DNA of 64,000 bases, from assembly GCA_028288125.1 (NCBI GenBank), contig JAQBOH010000033.1:1-64000 (forward strand), in the 5' to 3' direction. The stretch's first letter is position 1; each line of letters starts with the position of its first letter. This DNA is from Mucilaginibacter sp. GTDB lineage: Bacteria > Bacteroidota > Bacteroidia > Sphingobacteriales > Sphingobacteriaceae. Shown here piece by piece: positions 30,161 to 39,859 of the stretch. The translations under genes and the position numbers were made by a program. Under the pieces are notes generated by a model. The model was given only the letters and a program-made list of their open reading frames with translations, did no database searches and was not told the DNA's origin.

Positions 30161-30313
30161 CTAATTATCAGCATAAAGATAACGAGTTAAGTTCAAATGC
30201 ATGATATTAAAAAAGTTATAATGAAATTTTAGCCAATATCTGTTACATTAAAAAAAAATGGCTGATCATTAAATAATCAGCCACATGTATATATTAATAC
30301 AAATAGTGTTTAA

Positions 30314-31750
30314 TTATGGCCAAACGCCTAAATTTTGGTAGGACACCGCGATTTTATTGATAGCGCCTACAAAAGCGGCAGTGCGCAGCGTATCGATCTT
30401 GTCGATCGTTTTAAAAGTTTCCCTTATTTCGTGGTACGAACGGATCATGGTGTCTTCCAGGCCGGAGTTTACCAGTTCCAGTTCAGACGCGCCTTTAACG
30501 ATGGTCGACCGCTGAAGCGGGGTTAACGCTACGCCGGTAATGCCTTCAACCATGTTAACGAGGTTGGTATTGGCTGTTTCTTCGAAACGCCTGTTCATAC
30601 GTCCGAATGCGACATGCGAAAGGTTTTTAAGCCACTCGAAATACGAAACCGTAACACCGCCGGCGTTGACATACATATCCGGAATGATAAGGCCGCCATT
30701 TTGATAAAATATTGCTTCCGCTTCGGGCGAGGTAGGCCCGTTGGCGCCTTCGGCAATAATTTTTGCCTTTATCCGCCCTACGTTGGCCTCCGTTATCTGG
30801 TTTTCCAGCGCGGCGGGCACCAAAATATCACAAGGCTGTTCCAAACCTTCGGCCGAATTTTTAAATTCCTTTTTAGCACCCGGGTAACCCAGGATTGAGC
30901 CTGTGGCTTTGCGATGCTGAAAAACGGCCTCAACATCTAAACCGTCGGCATTGTAAATAGCACCTTCAAATTCACATAAGCCTACTACGATGGCGCCAAA
31001 TTCAGACAGGAACTTCGCCGAATAAAAACCAACATTACCTAATCCCTGCACAATCACCTTTTTACCTGAAATGCCGGGCAGCAGGCCAATTTTTTTCATA
31101 TCCTCACCCACATTCACGCACTCGCGTATGGCAATTGCCACCCCCCTTCCAGTAGCTTCGCGGCGGCCCGCTATGCCGTGCAATGCAATGGGTTTGCCTG
31201 TTACGGCGCCCATAGCGTCCAGCTGGCCCGGGTTCATGGTGGCGTAGGTATCGGCGATCCAGCTCATTTCGCGCTCGCCCGAACCATAATCAGGGGCAGG
31301 TACGTCAATACTGGGGCCGATAAAATTTTTCTTGATCAACTCAACCGTATAACGGCGGGTAATATTCTCAAGCTCGGTAAGGGTATAATTTTTAGGATTT
31401 ATACGAATGCCGCCTTTAGCACCGCCGAAGGGCACGTTCACAATCGCGCATTTATAGGTCATCAGCGCGGCCAGGGCCATCACCTCATCTTCGTTAACCA
31501 TTTCGCTGTATCGTATCCCCCCTTTGGTTGGCGACTGGTGCTGAGAGTGCTCTACACGCCAGGCGTCAATCACTTCAAAGCCATTGCCCCTGCGTATCGG
31601 GAAGCGGAACCGGTAAACGCTGTTACAGGACTTTATCTGGTCGAGCAACCCGGCATCATGTTGGGTAAATTGAGCGGCATAATCAAAATTCTTACATACA
31701 TCACCAAAAAAGTGAGTATCGTTTTCGGCAATCAAAGTATCACTAATCAT
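30314..31750 (-). CDS. Glu/Leu/Phe/Val dehydrogenase (glutamate dehydrogenase-like)
   Basis: [28 protein letters not shown]. Confidence 0.92.
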   Translation of the reverse strand: MISDTLIAENDTHFFGDVCKNFDYAAQFTQHDAGLLDQIKSCNSVYRFRFPIRRGNGFEVIDAWRVEHSQHQSPTKGGIRYSEMVNEDEVMALAALMTYKCAIVNVPFGGAKGGIRINPKNYTLTELENITRRYTVELIKKNFIGPSIDVPAPDYGSGEREMSWIADTYATMNPGQLDAMGAVTGKPIALHGIAGRREATGRGVAIAIRECVNVGEDMKKIGLLPGISGKKVIVQGLGNVGFYSAKFLSEFGAIVVGLCEFEGAIYNADGLDVEAVFQHRKATGSILGYPGAKKEFKNSAEGLEQPCDILVPAALENQITEANVGRIKAKIIAEGANGPTSPEAEAIFYQNGGLIIPDMYVNAGGVTVSYFEWLKNLSHVAFGRMNRRFEETANTNLVNMVEGITGVALTPLQRSTIVKGASELELVNSGLEDTMIRSYHEIRETFKTIDKIDTLRTAAFVGAINKIAVSYQNLGVWP

Positions 31751-31898
31751 AAATTTCTCCAGTAATTATTAAAATGTTAAAAAAACGTCCAAAAATGCCA
31801 CATTTTTTATCAATATCGCAAATATATTATTGGTCTGTTTTCTATATACTGTTTAACGCATTATTTGTGTCAATGTTTAACACTAGTTGCTTCCGGAG

Positions 31899-32105
31899 TT
31901 ATTTATTCTTTTCGATCTTTTTCAATCGCCTGTCGATGGCAAATAAATAGATAGCAAGACCCGCGAAAATGATAATGATGGTAACTATCACTACGTAAAT
32001 TTTACCCGAGCTGCGCATCGTATCGGCCATTTCAACAGATTGCGCCTGCGCGAAAGCAGCGGTATATCCTAAAAGCAAAAACACAAAAAAAGCTAGCTTT
32101 CTCAT
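31899..32105 (-). CDS. CcmD family protein
   Basis: 68 aa, one TM, adjacent to the ccmC-like gene. Confidence 0.65.
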   Translation of the reverse strand: MRKLAFFVFLLLGYTAAFAQAQSVEMADTMRSSGKIYVVIVTIIIIFAGLAIYLFAIDRRLKKIEKNK

Positions 32106-32106
32106 A

Positions 32107-32781
32107 TTAATTTATTTCGTTCCTTTTATATTCAATTAGACGGATACGGTAACGCAGGGAAGCAATCCATATCGCGATGAAACTCCAGGCAATAAAAGCG
32201 GGATACAACACAATGCGCATCCGGTTATCCATATCCAGTTTGCCAAATGCAGGGTTGCCGCCGTTACCGGGATGCAGTGAATCGGTCATCCGCGGTAGTA
32301 CCATGATCAGCACAACCATTATCGGGAAAGCGAAAATATTATAGATGGCAGATATTTTGGCGCGTTTTTGCTCCTCGTCGATAGAATTACGCAGTACCGC
32401 ATAAGCACAGTAAAGTAAAAAGGCTATGGCGGCGCTGTTTTGTTTAGGATCGTTGCTCCAAAATTCGCCCCAGGTATATTTGGCCCATATCATACCTGTT
32501 ACCAATCCCAAAACATAAAAAAAAGTTCCGGTATTAACGCATTCAACAGCAGCCAAATCATATTCTTCTTTACCGGTACTTAGATACCTGATGCTGTAAA
32601 TAACGGATATCGTGAAAACCGTAAACATGGCAATCCACATGGGCACATGAAAATAGGTGTTCCTGATTGTTTCGTGCAGAATGGGTAGCTTTGGCACACC
32701 TAATAAAAACCCGGCTACCAGCGTATAAAAGATGACGGCTACCGCCAATACTTTCCACCAGGTTTGATATATAAATTTCAT
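32107..32781 (-). CDS. ccmC: cytochrome c biogenesis protein CcmC/CcsA-like
   Basis: WD-type motif VTGMIWAKYTWGEFWSNDPKQNSAAIAFLLYCAY. Confidence 0.9.
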   Translation of the reverse strand: MKFIYQTWWKVLAVAVIFYTLVAGFLLGVPKLPILHETIRNTYFHVPMWIAMFTVFTISVIYSIRYLSTGKEEYDLAAVECVNTGTFFYVLGLVTGMIWAKYTWGEFWSNDPKQNSAAIAFLLYCAYAVLRNSIDEEQKRAKISAIYNIFAFPIMVVLIMVLPRMTDSLHPGNGGNPAFGKLDMDNRMRIVLYPAFIAWSFIAIWIASLRYRIRLIEYKRNEIN

Positions 32782-32895
32782 ATGATTTACGCGGGTAAAG
32801 ATAGGTGAATAAGTTGATTAAGTGAATGGTTGATTGAGTTGGATTAAGTGATAAAAAACCGGCTCCCGCCAGGCTGCATAGTTGTTTTAAAAAAA

Positions 32896-34083
32896 TCATT
32901 TTACATCCGGCACATAATCTACCGGCAACAAATCAGAAAGCCGCGCTTTTGCCCACGAGCCTTCGTATAGCGGCGCGTTATCCACTATTATCCCGTTCAT
33001 ATCAAACAGGGTATACGGACTAAATAGCGTCACAATAGTTGTTTCGTAATTGGGCATATCAAGCGGACGGTACAAATCTTTATTATAAACCTCATCACGC
33101 TTTTTTGTGTAAACCACGTATAAATAGTCGGAAAAGTGAATGGCGTATATCCCCTGCTGCTGGGTTCTGATCAAAACGTCACTCTGCTGCAATGGCTCCC
33201 GGTTCAGTTTTTCTTTGGCATACCTGGACAAGTTGGCCAGCCCGGTCCAATACTTTAATGAATCATTTCTTCGCTCATCATAAAACATTTTAATTTTACG
33301 CTTGATCATGTCTTCCGGTGGCCTTTCGGGGTTAGGAGCGCGTTTCAGCGTGTACATCATAAACCCCTCCCCCACTAATTTATCTGTATATAGCGAGCGG
33401 TAAAAATGCATTGCCGAGCCATAGTATGCTTCCTCCCGCTTTAAATGCCATTTTTTCTTTTGCGCTTCGGTCCCGGGCAACTCTTCAAAAACCTGCTGGC
33501 CCTGCCTGGAAATTATGCCGGATATTTTATCGATGTTGAAATCATTCAGTAAAAATTTTACCTTGTAACCAAGCGCCTTGTTCTCAATAATTAAAAACTC
33601 ATCGGCATCGGCATGTAAAATTTGCCTGGTAGGATTGTATGTTAAATTAAGGATATGGGGATTATTGATCACACAATATTTAGCGTTTTCATCAATCCCG
33701 ATAAAGTCCTTTTTAAATGCGGCATAATTTTTTTTCCAGTCGGCGGCCGACGAAATAACAACCTCCCTCAGCATTAAGGGCTTTGCCGCTAATTCAATAT
33801 TCATTTTTATCGGCTCGCGCCCGACCAGAATTGTCTTAGTATAATTTTCATACCCTAGTATTGTTACCACCAACGTATATTGGCCGGGCCTGATATCCCG
33901 CAAGGCAAAGGTTCCGTTTTCGGCGGTAGCCGTTCCAACTGAAGAGTTACTTAAAAAGACACTGGCCCGCGGCAATGGTTTGGATGTCCCCTCCTGTGTT
34001 ACCGTGCCCGTTATTACACCGGTTTGCGCCAGGGCAACAAACGGAAATAATAAAATAAAAATGATGAGCCAGGGGAATCGCAT
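32896..34083 (-). CDS. carboxypeptidase-like regulatory domain protein
   Basis: Signal peptide; GVITGTVTQEGTSKPLPRASVFLSNSSVGTATAENGTFALRDIRPGQYTLVVTILGY. Confidence 0.85.
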   Translation of the reverse strand: MRFPWLIIFILLFPFVALAQTGVITGTVTQEGTSKPLPRASVFLSNSSVGTATAENGTFALRDIRPGQYTLVVTILGYENYTKTILVGREPIKMNIELAAKPLMLREVVISSAADWKKNYAAFKKDFIGIDENAKYCVINNPHILNLTYNPTRQILHADADEFLIIENKALGYKVKFLLNDFNIDKISGIISRQGQQVFEELPGTEAQKKKWHLKREEAYYGSAMHFYRSLYTDKLVGEGFMMYTLKRAPNPERPPEDMIKRKIKMFYDERRNDSLKYWTGLANLSRYAKEKLNREPLQQSDVLIRTQQQGIYAIHFSDYLYVVYTKKRDEVYNKDLYRPLDMPNYETTIVTLFSPYTLFDMNGIIVDNAPLYEGSWAKARLSDLLPVDYVPDVK

Positions 34084-34191
34084 CGAAAATTCTATTAAAT
34101 TTTGCGCTGCTAAGATAAGGGGAAAGTTGGAAAAGTCCTGTGTCTGAAAGTTTCCAGCAGAATTTTTACTTCCCGGACTTTACCGACTGCT

Positions 34192-34875
34192 TTAATCCCG
34201 CCATAAATACGGGAACAACAAAAGCGAGGTGGCAATAACAATGGCATTGATAGCCAGCAGCACGCCGAAATTACCGTAGCTGAAACTGCGGTCGATGCCA
34301 TCCATGGCGTTTTTGCTCAAGCGGATAAGCAGCAAAATAACGGGGATAATAACCGGGAAACTTAAAATAGCCATGAGCGTACCATTATTTCCGGCTTTTG
34401 AAGCAATGGCTGATATCATGGTGAAAACGGTGGAAAAGCTAAGGCTTCCTAACAGCACCGTTAAAAAATAAAAAAGCGGGTCGCCGATGGTATTCACAAA
34501 AAACACCCGGTAAGCCAATAAAGCCAGCAGGCTGAGCAGCGACATCAGCAATACGTTATAAATGGTTTTGGATAGGATAATTGCCTGCGGGCCGGCAATG
34601 GAATAATAATATAATAAGCGGCCTTTGCTCTCCTGCATAAAGCTTTTCGCTATCGCGTTAACCGAAGCAAACAGCATAATGATCCAAAACAAAACATTCC
34701 ATACAATAGGGTAACCACTGGTCCCCGTAAAACCTGGGTTTAAGTTAAAGGCGATATAGCAAATAAAAACGGTTGACACTACGTACAGCAGTACGCCGTT
34801 AAAGGCGTATTTAGAACGCCACTCCAATACAATTTCCTTTTTAAAAAGATCCCAGGTTTGGTTAACGAGCTGCAT
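34192..34875 (-). CDS. ccmB: heme exporter protein CcmB
   Basis: LFKKEIVLEWRSKYAFNGVLLYVVSTVFI. Confidence 0.88.
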   Translation of the reverse strand: MQLVNQTWDLFKKEIVLEWRSKYAFNGVLLYVVSTVFICYIAFNLNPGFTGTSGYPIVWNVLFWIIMLFASVNAIAKSFMQESKGRLLYYYSIAGPQAIILSKTIYNVLLMSLLSLLALLAYRVFFVNTIGDPLFYFLTVLLGSLSFSTVFTMISAIASKAGNNGTLMAILSFPVIIPVILLLIRLSKNAMDGIDRSFSYGNFGVLLAINAIVIATSLLLFPYLWRD

Positions 34876-34887
34876 TCAGCAAATGTA

Positions 34888-34966
34888 GTTCATTAGTTTA
34901 TTGGTTCAATGGCTCATTGGTGCATTAGTTCATTGGTGCATTGGTTTAATAGTTCATTGGCCTATT
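34888..34966. repeat. degenerate TTCATTGG octamer tandem array
   Basis: TTCATTAG..TTCAATGG CTCATTGG TGCATTAG TTCATTGG TGCATTGG...TTCATTGG. Confidence 0.8.
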
Positions 34967-35085
34967 GTGACCCGACTGATGCCAAAAGGCAGGTCATTTG
35001 TTCAATAGCTTGCAGATTATATGACGAAGAGCCTGCGTTATAATCCTTGAATAATACGCCTCCTGACTTCAGACTCAGTACTTAA

Positions 35086-38000
35086 CTAATCCTCCATCCA
35101 CAATTCCATCAGCGAAACTAACTTGTCAACATCAACGGGCTTGGTGATATAATCATTGGCCCCAGCGGCTATACATTTTTCGCGATCATTGATCATCGCT
35201 TTGGCCGTTAAGGCTATTACCGGCAGCTTTATCCATTTGCTGCGGCTCCGGATGTGCCTGGTAGCTTCATAGCCATCCATTTTTGGCATCATAATATCCA
35301 TCAGCACTATATCAATACCCGGCACCTCCTCCAGCTTGTTTACGGCTTCCAATCCATCGTTGGCTATTTCGATATGCATGCCGTGATTTTTCAATGCGCC
35401 GCTCAAGGCAAAAATATTGCGCATGTCATCATCAACTATCAGTATTTTTTTTCCTTTTATCGCATTTTTATCCTTTTTGCCTATGGCATCTTTCGCGGAA
35501 GAGGCGACCCGCTTTTTCAGTTCGCTTGTTTCATTGATCCGGTTTAAAAACAACGTTACCTCATCGGTTAGCCTGTTTGCCGACTTGCCGGATTTTACCA
35601 CCATTGCATTGGCATAATGCATCAGTCTTTTTAATGAAGTTTTATCTAGGTCAATAGCCGTATTTATAATTACCGGCACATTTTTAAAACGCTCGTTTTC
35701 TTTTATCCTGTCTAAAAGGTCGAGCCCCGAAATATCAGGCAGGTTAAAGTCAAGAATAATGCACTGGTACTCATTCCTGTAAAGCATCCTGTATGCCGAT
35801 TCGCCATCAAAGGCCTGGTCGACACTTATGCCCCTGTCTTTCATTAGCTCATATATGGCACGGCTTTGTGTTGTATTGTCCTCTATCAGCAATACCTGTT
35901 TAAATATGGTTCCGCTTCGCACAGCCATATCGGTGAATAATTTATCGAGGTCAGTAGCACTGGCGGGCTTTTTAATAAAACTTATGGCCCCCTCGTTAGC
36001 TATCCGGTTATTGGCGGCTTCGCCTCCCGACATGAGGTGTACGGGTATATGCAGGGTTTCTTCTGATCGTTTTAGCTCATTTAAAATCTGCCAGCCATTT
36101 TTACCTGGCAACTTTATATCAAGCACCACGGCATCAGGTTGATTTTGTTTGATCGCTTCAACTGCCGTTGTCCCGTCATTTAAAATTAAAGAACGGCAGC
36201 CATGACCGCGGGCGTAATCGTCCAAAACGCCGGCGAAATTTTCATCGTCCTCTACGATGATGACCAACGGTTCCGTTTTGATATTTTTAACTGTTTCTTT
36301 TACCGGCAGCACAACCGCCGTGAGGGGTTCTAACGTTTCAGCCTGAGGAGTATCCTTGCTGTCATCCGCCGTCAGGGGATGAGCATTCAAGGGCAACGTC
36401 ATTACAAACTCGCTGCCTTTGCCCGGTTCACTTGTTAATGACACTTCTCCGCCCAGTAAGGCCGCTAAGTCGCGGCTGATGGGCAGGCCTAAACCTGTGC
36501 CGCCGTATTTGCGGCTGGTTGAGCCGTCGGCTTGCTGAAAAACCTCGAATATTGCTTTTTGCTTGTCATGAGGGATACCGATACCGGTATCCTTTATACA
36601 AAAACGTATTGTTTGATCCTTGCTGCCTTTAACGACATTAACTGTCACCAGCCCATTATCGGGAGTAAATTTAAAGGCATTGCTCAGCAGGTTTTTCAAA
36701 ACCTGCTCAACCCTTACTTTATCTGTAAACAGTTCAGCAGGAAGCGTTTGATCAATGCTGATCGTATACCTTATTTTTTTCTTTGCTGCAATTTCGGCAA
36801 ACAGCATTTCCATATCAAATAAAATTTCGCGCAGCTTTACTGTTTCATTGTGTACCTCCATCTTGCCCGATTCAACCTTTGAAAGATCAAGAATGTCATT
36901 GATCAGCGTAAGCAGGTCGTTACCGGCATTCAATATTACACTGGCGTATTTGATCTGGTCGGCGGTAAGGTTTGCCGGTTTATTATCACGCAGCACCTGT
37001 GCCAGTACCATGATGCTGTTTAACGGCGTCCTCAGCTCGTGGCTCATATTGGCTAAAAACTCCGATTTGTATTTGCTCGTGGTCTCCAGCTCCTGTACCT
37101 TGGAAGCTATAGCCTGGCGGGCCTCTTCAATGGCCAGGTTTTTTTCACTAAGCAAATTTGCTTTTTCTTCCAGGTCGGCATTGGTATGCCGCAACTCGTC
37201 CTGCCGCGATTTCAATTCTTCCTGCGATGCCTGGAGCATTCTCGTTTTGCTGAGCAATTCCTTATTGGTATGCCGCATTTCTTCATGCTGGGTTTCCAGT
37301 TCTTCCGCTTGTTGCTGAACGCGGCGTAACAGGTCGTGCATAATGGTACGGGCCCGGGCAGTATTTATGGCTATGCCTATGGCATCGGCCACCATTAAAA
37401 TGTATTGTTTCTTGCTTCTATCCGGTTCGCTATAAAAAGCGACCTCCATAATGCCGGTTAGTTTTTTATCAAAAAAGAACGGCACAATAAAGCTTTCTGT
37501 CGGGCTTGGGCGGGCAGATGAAATGCTTTTGGTTACGCTATTTAATTCGCCCTTAACGATTACAGTTTTTTTATCGTTCGCCGCTTGTCCGATAATCGTT
37601 TCATCAAATTTTATAGCGCCCTTAAGCAGGTCAGGATCATGAATAGCATAAGATGCCGATAACTCAAGGGTTTCGGATTCCTCCTTATACAAATAAAATG
37701 TTCCTTTTATTGCCCCGGCATAGCTGCATATTTCTGTTAGGATGTTTCCTGCCAATTCTTTTTCGGTTTGTTGGCCCTGAATTTTTTCGTTGAGTAAACT
37801 GGTGCCGGTCAGCAGCCAGTTTTTGGCTTTATCTTCGGCCAGTACCTTTGTAAGCTCAATATTTGTCAGCCGGAAATTTCCCTCGCTTTTTTGCAGTTTC
37901 TGGAAGGACATTTGAATATAATAGAACAGCGACAAAACGATACAGATAATAATTATGGCGCTTATGATAATGGCGTCTGTCGTTACGTTAGACGCGTTAT

Positions 38001-38535
38001 CGGATGATACCTTTTTGGCCTTTAACTGGTTGTTCTCTTCGTTAACAATACGCTTTACATAGAAGCGCACTTTATCCATATCATATTTACCGGTTGTGGC
38101 AGCTATTTCTTTGCGGGCCGAATCAAGGCCGTATAAACGGGATACATAAACTATATTATTAAGCTCGCTGGTTTTTAACCCGGCAAAACGCGAAAGGGAA
38201 TCTACGTTTCGCACCTGGGCAGGATTGTCCGCGGCCAGTACCTGTAATTCCGTTAAAATAGCGCTAACCCGGAAAACTGAATTGTTATATGGTTCAAGAA
38301 ATACGTCCTTTCCGGTAGCGACATATCCCAGCTGCCCGGTTTCCCCGTTCAGCAATAATAATTGCACTGTATTTGCCGCTTTAACAACCGACTCGGAGTG
38401 GTCAATGATACTCGCTTTTTTCTGCAGGCTGTTTATACTGGTATATGAGAAATGGAATACCCCAACACCAGCAGTAAAGAGAAAATAAACCCGGCTAATA
38501 TTTGTTGCTGAAAGGAAAGTTTTAACATGCGGCAA
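35086..38535 (-). CDS. hybrid sensor histidine kinase with CHASE3, GAF, HisKA/HATPase and three receiver domains
   Basis: NMSHELRTPLNSI, GTGLGLPISRDL, receivers at PDAVVLDIKLPG, CIILDFNLPD and IVLMDIMMPKMDG. Confidence 0.93.
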   Translation of the reverse strand: MPHVKTFLSATNISRVYFLFTAGVGVFHFSYTSINSLQKKASIIDHSESVVKAANTVQLLLLNGETGQLGYVATGKDVFLEPYNNSVFRVSAILTELQVLAADNPAQVRNVDSLSRFAGLKTSELNNIVYVSRLYGLDSARKEIAATTGKYDMDKVRFYVKRIVNEENNQLKAKKVSSDNASNVTTDAIIISAIIIICIVLSLFYYIQMSFQKLQKSEGNFRLTNIELTKVLAEDKAKNWLLTGTSLLNEKIQGQQTEKELAGNILTEICSYAGAIKGTFYLYKEESETLELSASYAIHDPDLLKGAIKFDETIIGQAANDKKTVIVKGELNSVTKSISSARPSPTESFIVPFFFDKKLTGIMEVAFYSEPDRSKKQYILMVADAIGIAINTARARTIMHDLLRRVQQQAEELETQHEEMRHTNKELLSKTRMLQASQEELKSRQDELRHTNADLEEKANLLSEKNLAIEEARQAIASKVQELETTSKYKSEFLANMSHELRTPLNSIMVLAQVLRDNKPANLTADQIKYASVILNAGNDLLTLINDILDLSKVESGKMEVHNETVKLREILFDMEMLFAEIAAKKKIRYTISIDQTLPAELFTDKVRVEQVLKNLLSNAFKFTPDNGLVTVNVVKGSKDQTIRFCIKDTGIGIPHDKQKAIFEVFQQADGSTSRKYGGTGLGLPISRDLAALLGGEVSLTSEPGKGSEFVMTLPLNAHPLTADDSKDTPQAETLEPLTAVVLPVKETVKNIKTEPLVIIVEDDENFAGVLDDYARGHGCRSLILNDGTTAVEAIKQNQPDAVVLDIKLPGKNGWQILNELKRSEETLHIPVHLMSGGEAANNRIANEGAISFIKKPASATDLDKLFTDMAVRSGTIFKQVLLIEDNTTQSRAIYELMKDRGISVDQAFDGESAYRMLYRNEYQCIILDFNLPDISGLDLLDRIKENERFKNVPVIINTAIDLDKTSLKRLMHYANAMVVKSGKSANRLTDEVTLFLNRINETSELKKRVASSAKDAIGKKDKNAIKGKKILIVDDDMRNIFALSGALKNHGMHIEIANDGLEAVNKLEEVPGIDIVLMDIMMPKMDGYEATRHIRSRSKWIKLPVIALTAKAMINDREKCIAAGANDYITKPVDVDKLVSLMELWMED

Positions 38536-38646
38536 GTACGTTAGTATAAGTTCCTTAATAAAAATAACCTCAACTACCTGTTTATTAACGGGTAATTAAA
38601 AGCTGAACATGAAAATTGAAGGTTTTGTTTTTATGAAACGGAGGAA

Positions 38647-38783
38647 AGAATCAAGAGTCAAGAACCAAGACTTAGTGCTTTATGATAATCGTTTCGTTCC
38701 GGCCTTATGCTTGTGGGCTGTACTTCTGGGCTCTTGTTTCTTGGTTCCTGGTTCCTGGTTCTTACTTCCTCGCTCCTGATTCT
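38647..38783. repeat. inverted pair of degenerate AGAAYCA heptad arrays
   Basis: AGAATCA AGAGTCA AGAACCA AGACTTA ... TGGTTCC TGGTTCC TGGTTCT...TGATTCT. Confidence 0.8.
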
Positions 38784-39189
38784 ATTTACCTGCAGTTTTT
38801 CCCGAAGAGAGGACACCCAATAACGCCAGCACAGGGCCGGCCAACAACAGGTACCAGCCCCATTTGAATTTGATTTGCCGCGCCACGAAGTTTTCAACAG
38901 AATGGAAAGGTATAAAGCTAAACGAAGTGTGGATCTTCAATAGCGCCAGCAGATATAATAACATAACTAAAGCGAGTGAAAGCCATGCAGCGAAGCGGAT
39001 TATTTTTACCTGGTTAAACACCGTGCCGATCACACCCACTACCGCAACCAATAAAACAAGAATGCCATAAGGCTTATTGGCATCGTAAACATTCCAGTTG
39101 ATCAAATGGAACGGACGCAGGATGGGGCAGTATGTTGCCACGAGCAGCATAACAAAACCGGCAAAGGATACGAAGTTACTAAGACGCAT
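38782..39189 (-). CDS. membrane protein of unknown function
   Basis: Four hydrophobic stretches; upstream of gldC partner genes. Confidence 0.7.
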   Translation of the reverse strand: MRLSNFVSFAGFVMLLVATYCPILRPFHLINWNVYDANKPYGILVLLVAVVGVIGTVFNQVKIIRFAAWLSLALVMLLYLLALLKIHTSFSFIPFHSVENFVARQIKFKWGWYLLLAGPVLALLGVLSSGKTAGK

Positions 39190-39191
39190 TT

Positions 39192-39524
39192 TTATTTCTG
39201 GCTTATTTCCATTTTATCGGCAAAATGGGCGCAGTAGTCGCGCAGGTCTTCAACAATGTTCGTTTCGCCAGTGGCACGTAAAAAGCTGTCGCCCATGGTT
39301 TGCAGGGTTTCATAAAAAAACCGTTTCATTTCGTCAACCGGCATATCCTTGGTCCACAGGTCGATACGCAGGGTGTTTTTATAGCTTTGATCCCATAACG
39401 CCAGCATCATTGATTTTACAGGCATAGCCTCTTTATTTTCGGCGTCGGTTGATTCCCATATTATGCTTTCGGGAACGTTACTATCGTCAAGTTGTATCGT
39501 AAGCTTAATCTCAGCTGTCTTCAT
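39192..39524 (-). CDS. gldC: gliding motility protein GldC
   Basis: EIKLTIQLDDSNVPESIIWESTDAENKEAMPVKSMMLALWD. Confidence 0.93.
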   Translation of the reverse strand: MKTAEIKLTIQLDDSNVPESIIWESTDAENKEAMPVKSMMLALWDQSYKNTLRIDLWTKDMPVDEMKRFFYETLQTMGDSFLRATGETNIVEDLRDYCAHFADKMEISQK

Positions 39525-39529
39525 TTAAT

Positions 39530-39796
39530 TTATTTAACAAGTAAAAATATAATAACCGCCAAAGTTATAAAGCTTAGCTCTACAATCCATAACTTTTTGA
39601 TCTCGTAGAAAAAATTACGGAACAAAATATCCATAAATGACACTACGACTGCAAATAGAATAAATATTCCGCCGATAGTACCGCTCATGTGCTTAAACTG
39701 GTAGCCCGAAATTTTTACGCCATATATCCAGCAGTAAACGGCTGTCACCAGGAAAAATGCACTGGCAAAGTTGAGGGGTGTAATGCGTAGCTTCAT
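39530..39796 (-). CDS. small membrane protein
   Basis: 88 aa, hydrophobic stretches, operonic spacing to gldC. Confidence 0.65.
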   Translation of the reverse strand: MKLRITPLNFASAFFLVTAVYCWIYGVKISGYQFKHMSGTIGGIFILFAVVVSFMDILFRNFFYEIKKLWIVELSFITLAVIIFLLVK

Positions 39797-39816
39797 GTGT
39801 GGTATTGTTCATCAGC

Positions 39817-39849
39817 AGACTTACAAAGTTTTTTAAACTTCGTAAGTCT
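39817..39849. repeat. 33-nt REP-like palindrome (diverged copy)
   Basis: AGACTTACAAAGTTT-ttt-AAACTTCGTAAGTCT, 14/15 arm pairing. Confidence 0.8.
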
Positions 39850-39859
39850 CTCTATAAAT

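Noticed and set aside
31178-31765. 195-aa ORF on + strand
   Set aside because: Antisense to the glutamate dehydrogenase-like gene; no recognisable motifs.
36755-37318. 187-aa ORF on + strand
   Set aside because: Antisense shadow of the hybrid histidine kinase; low-complexity Ser/Leu composition.
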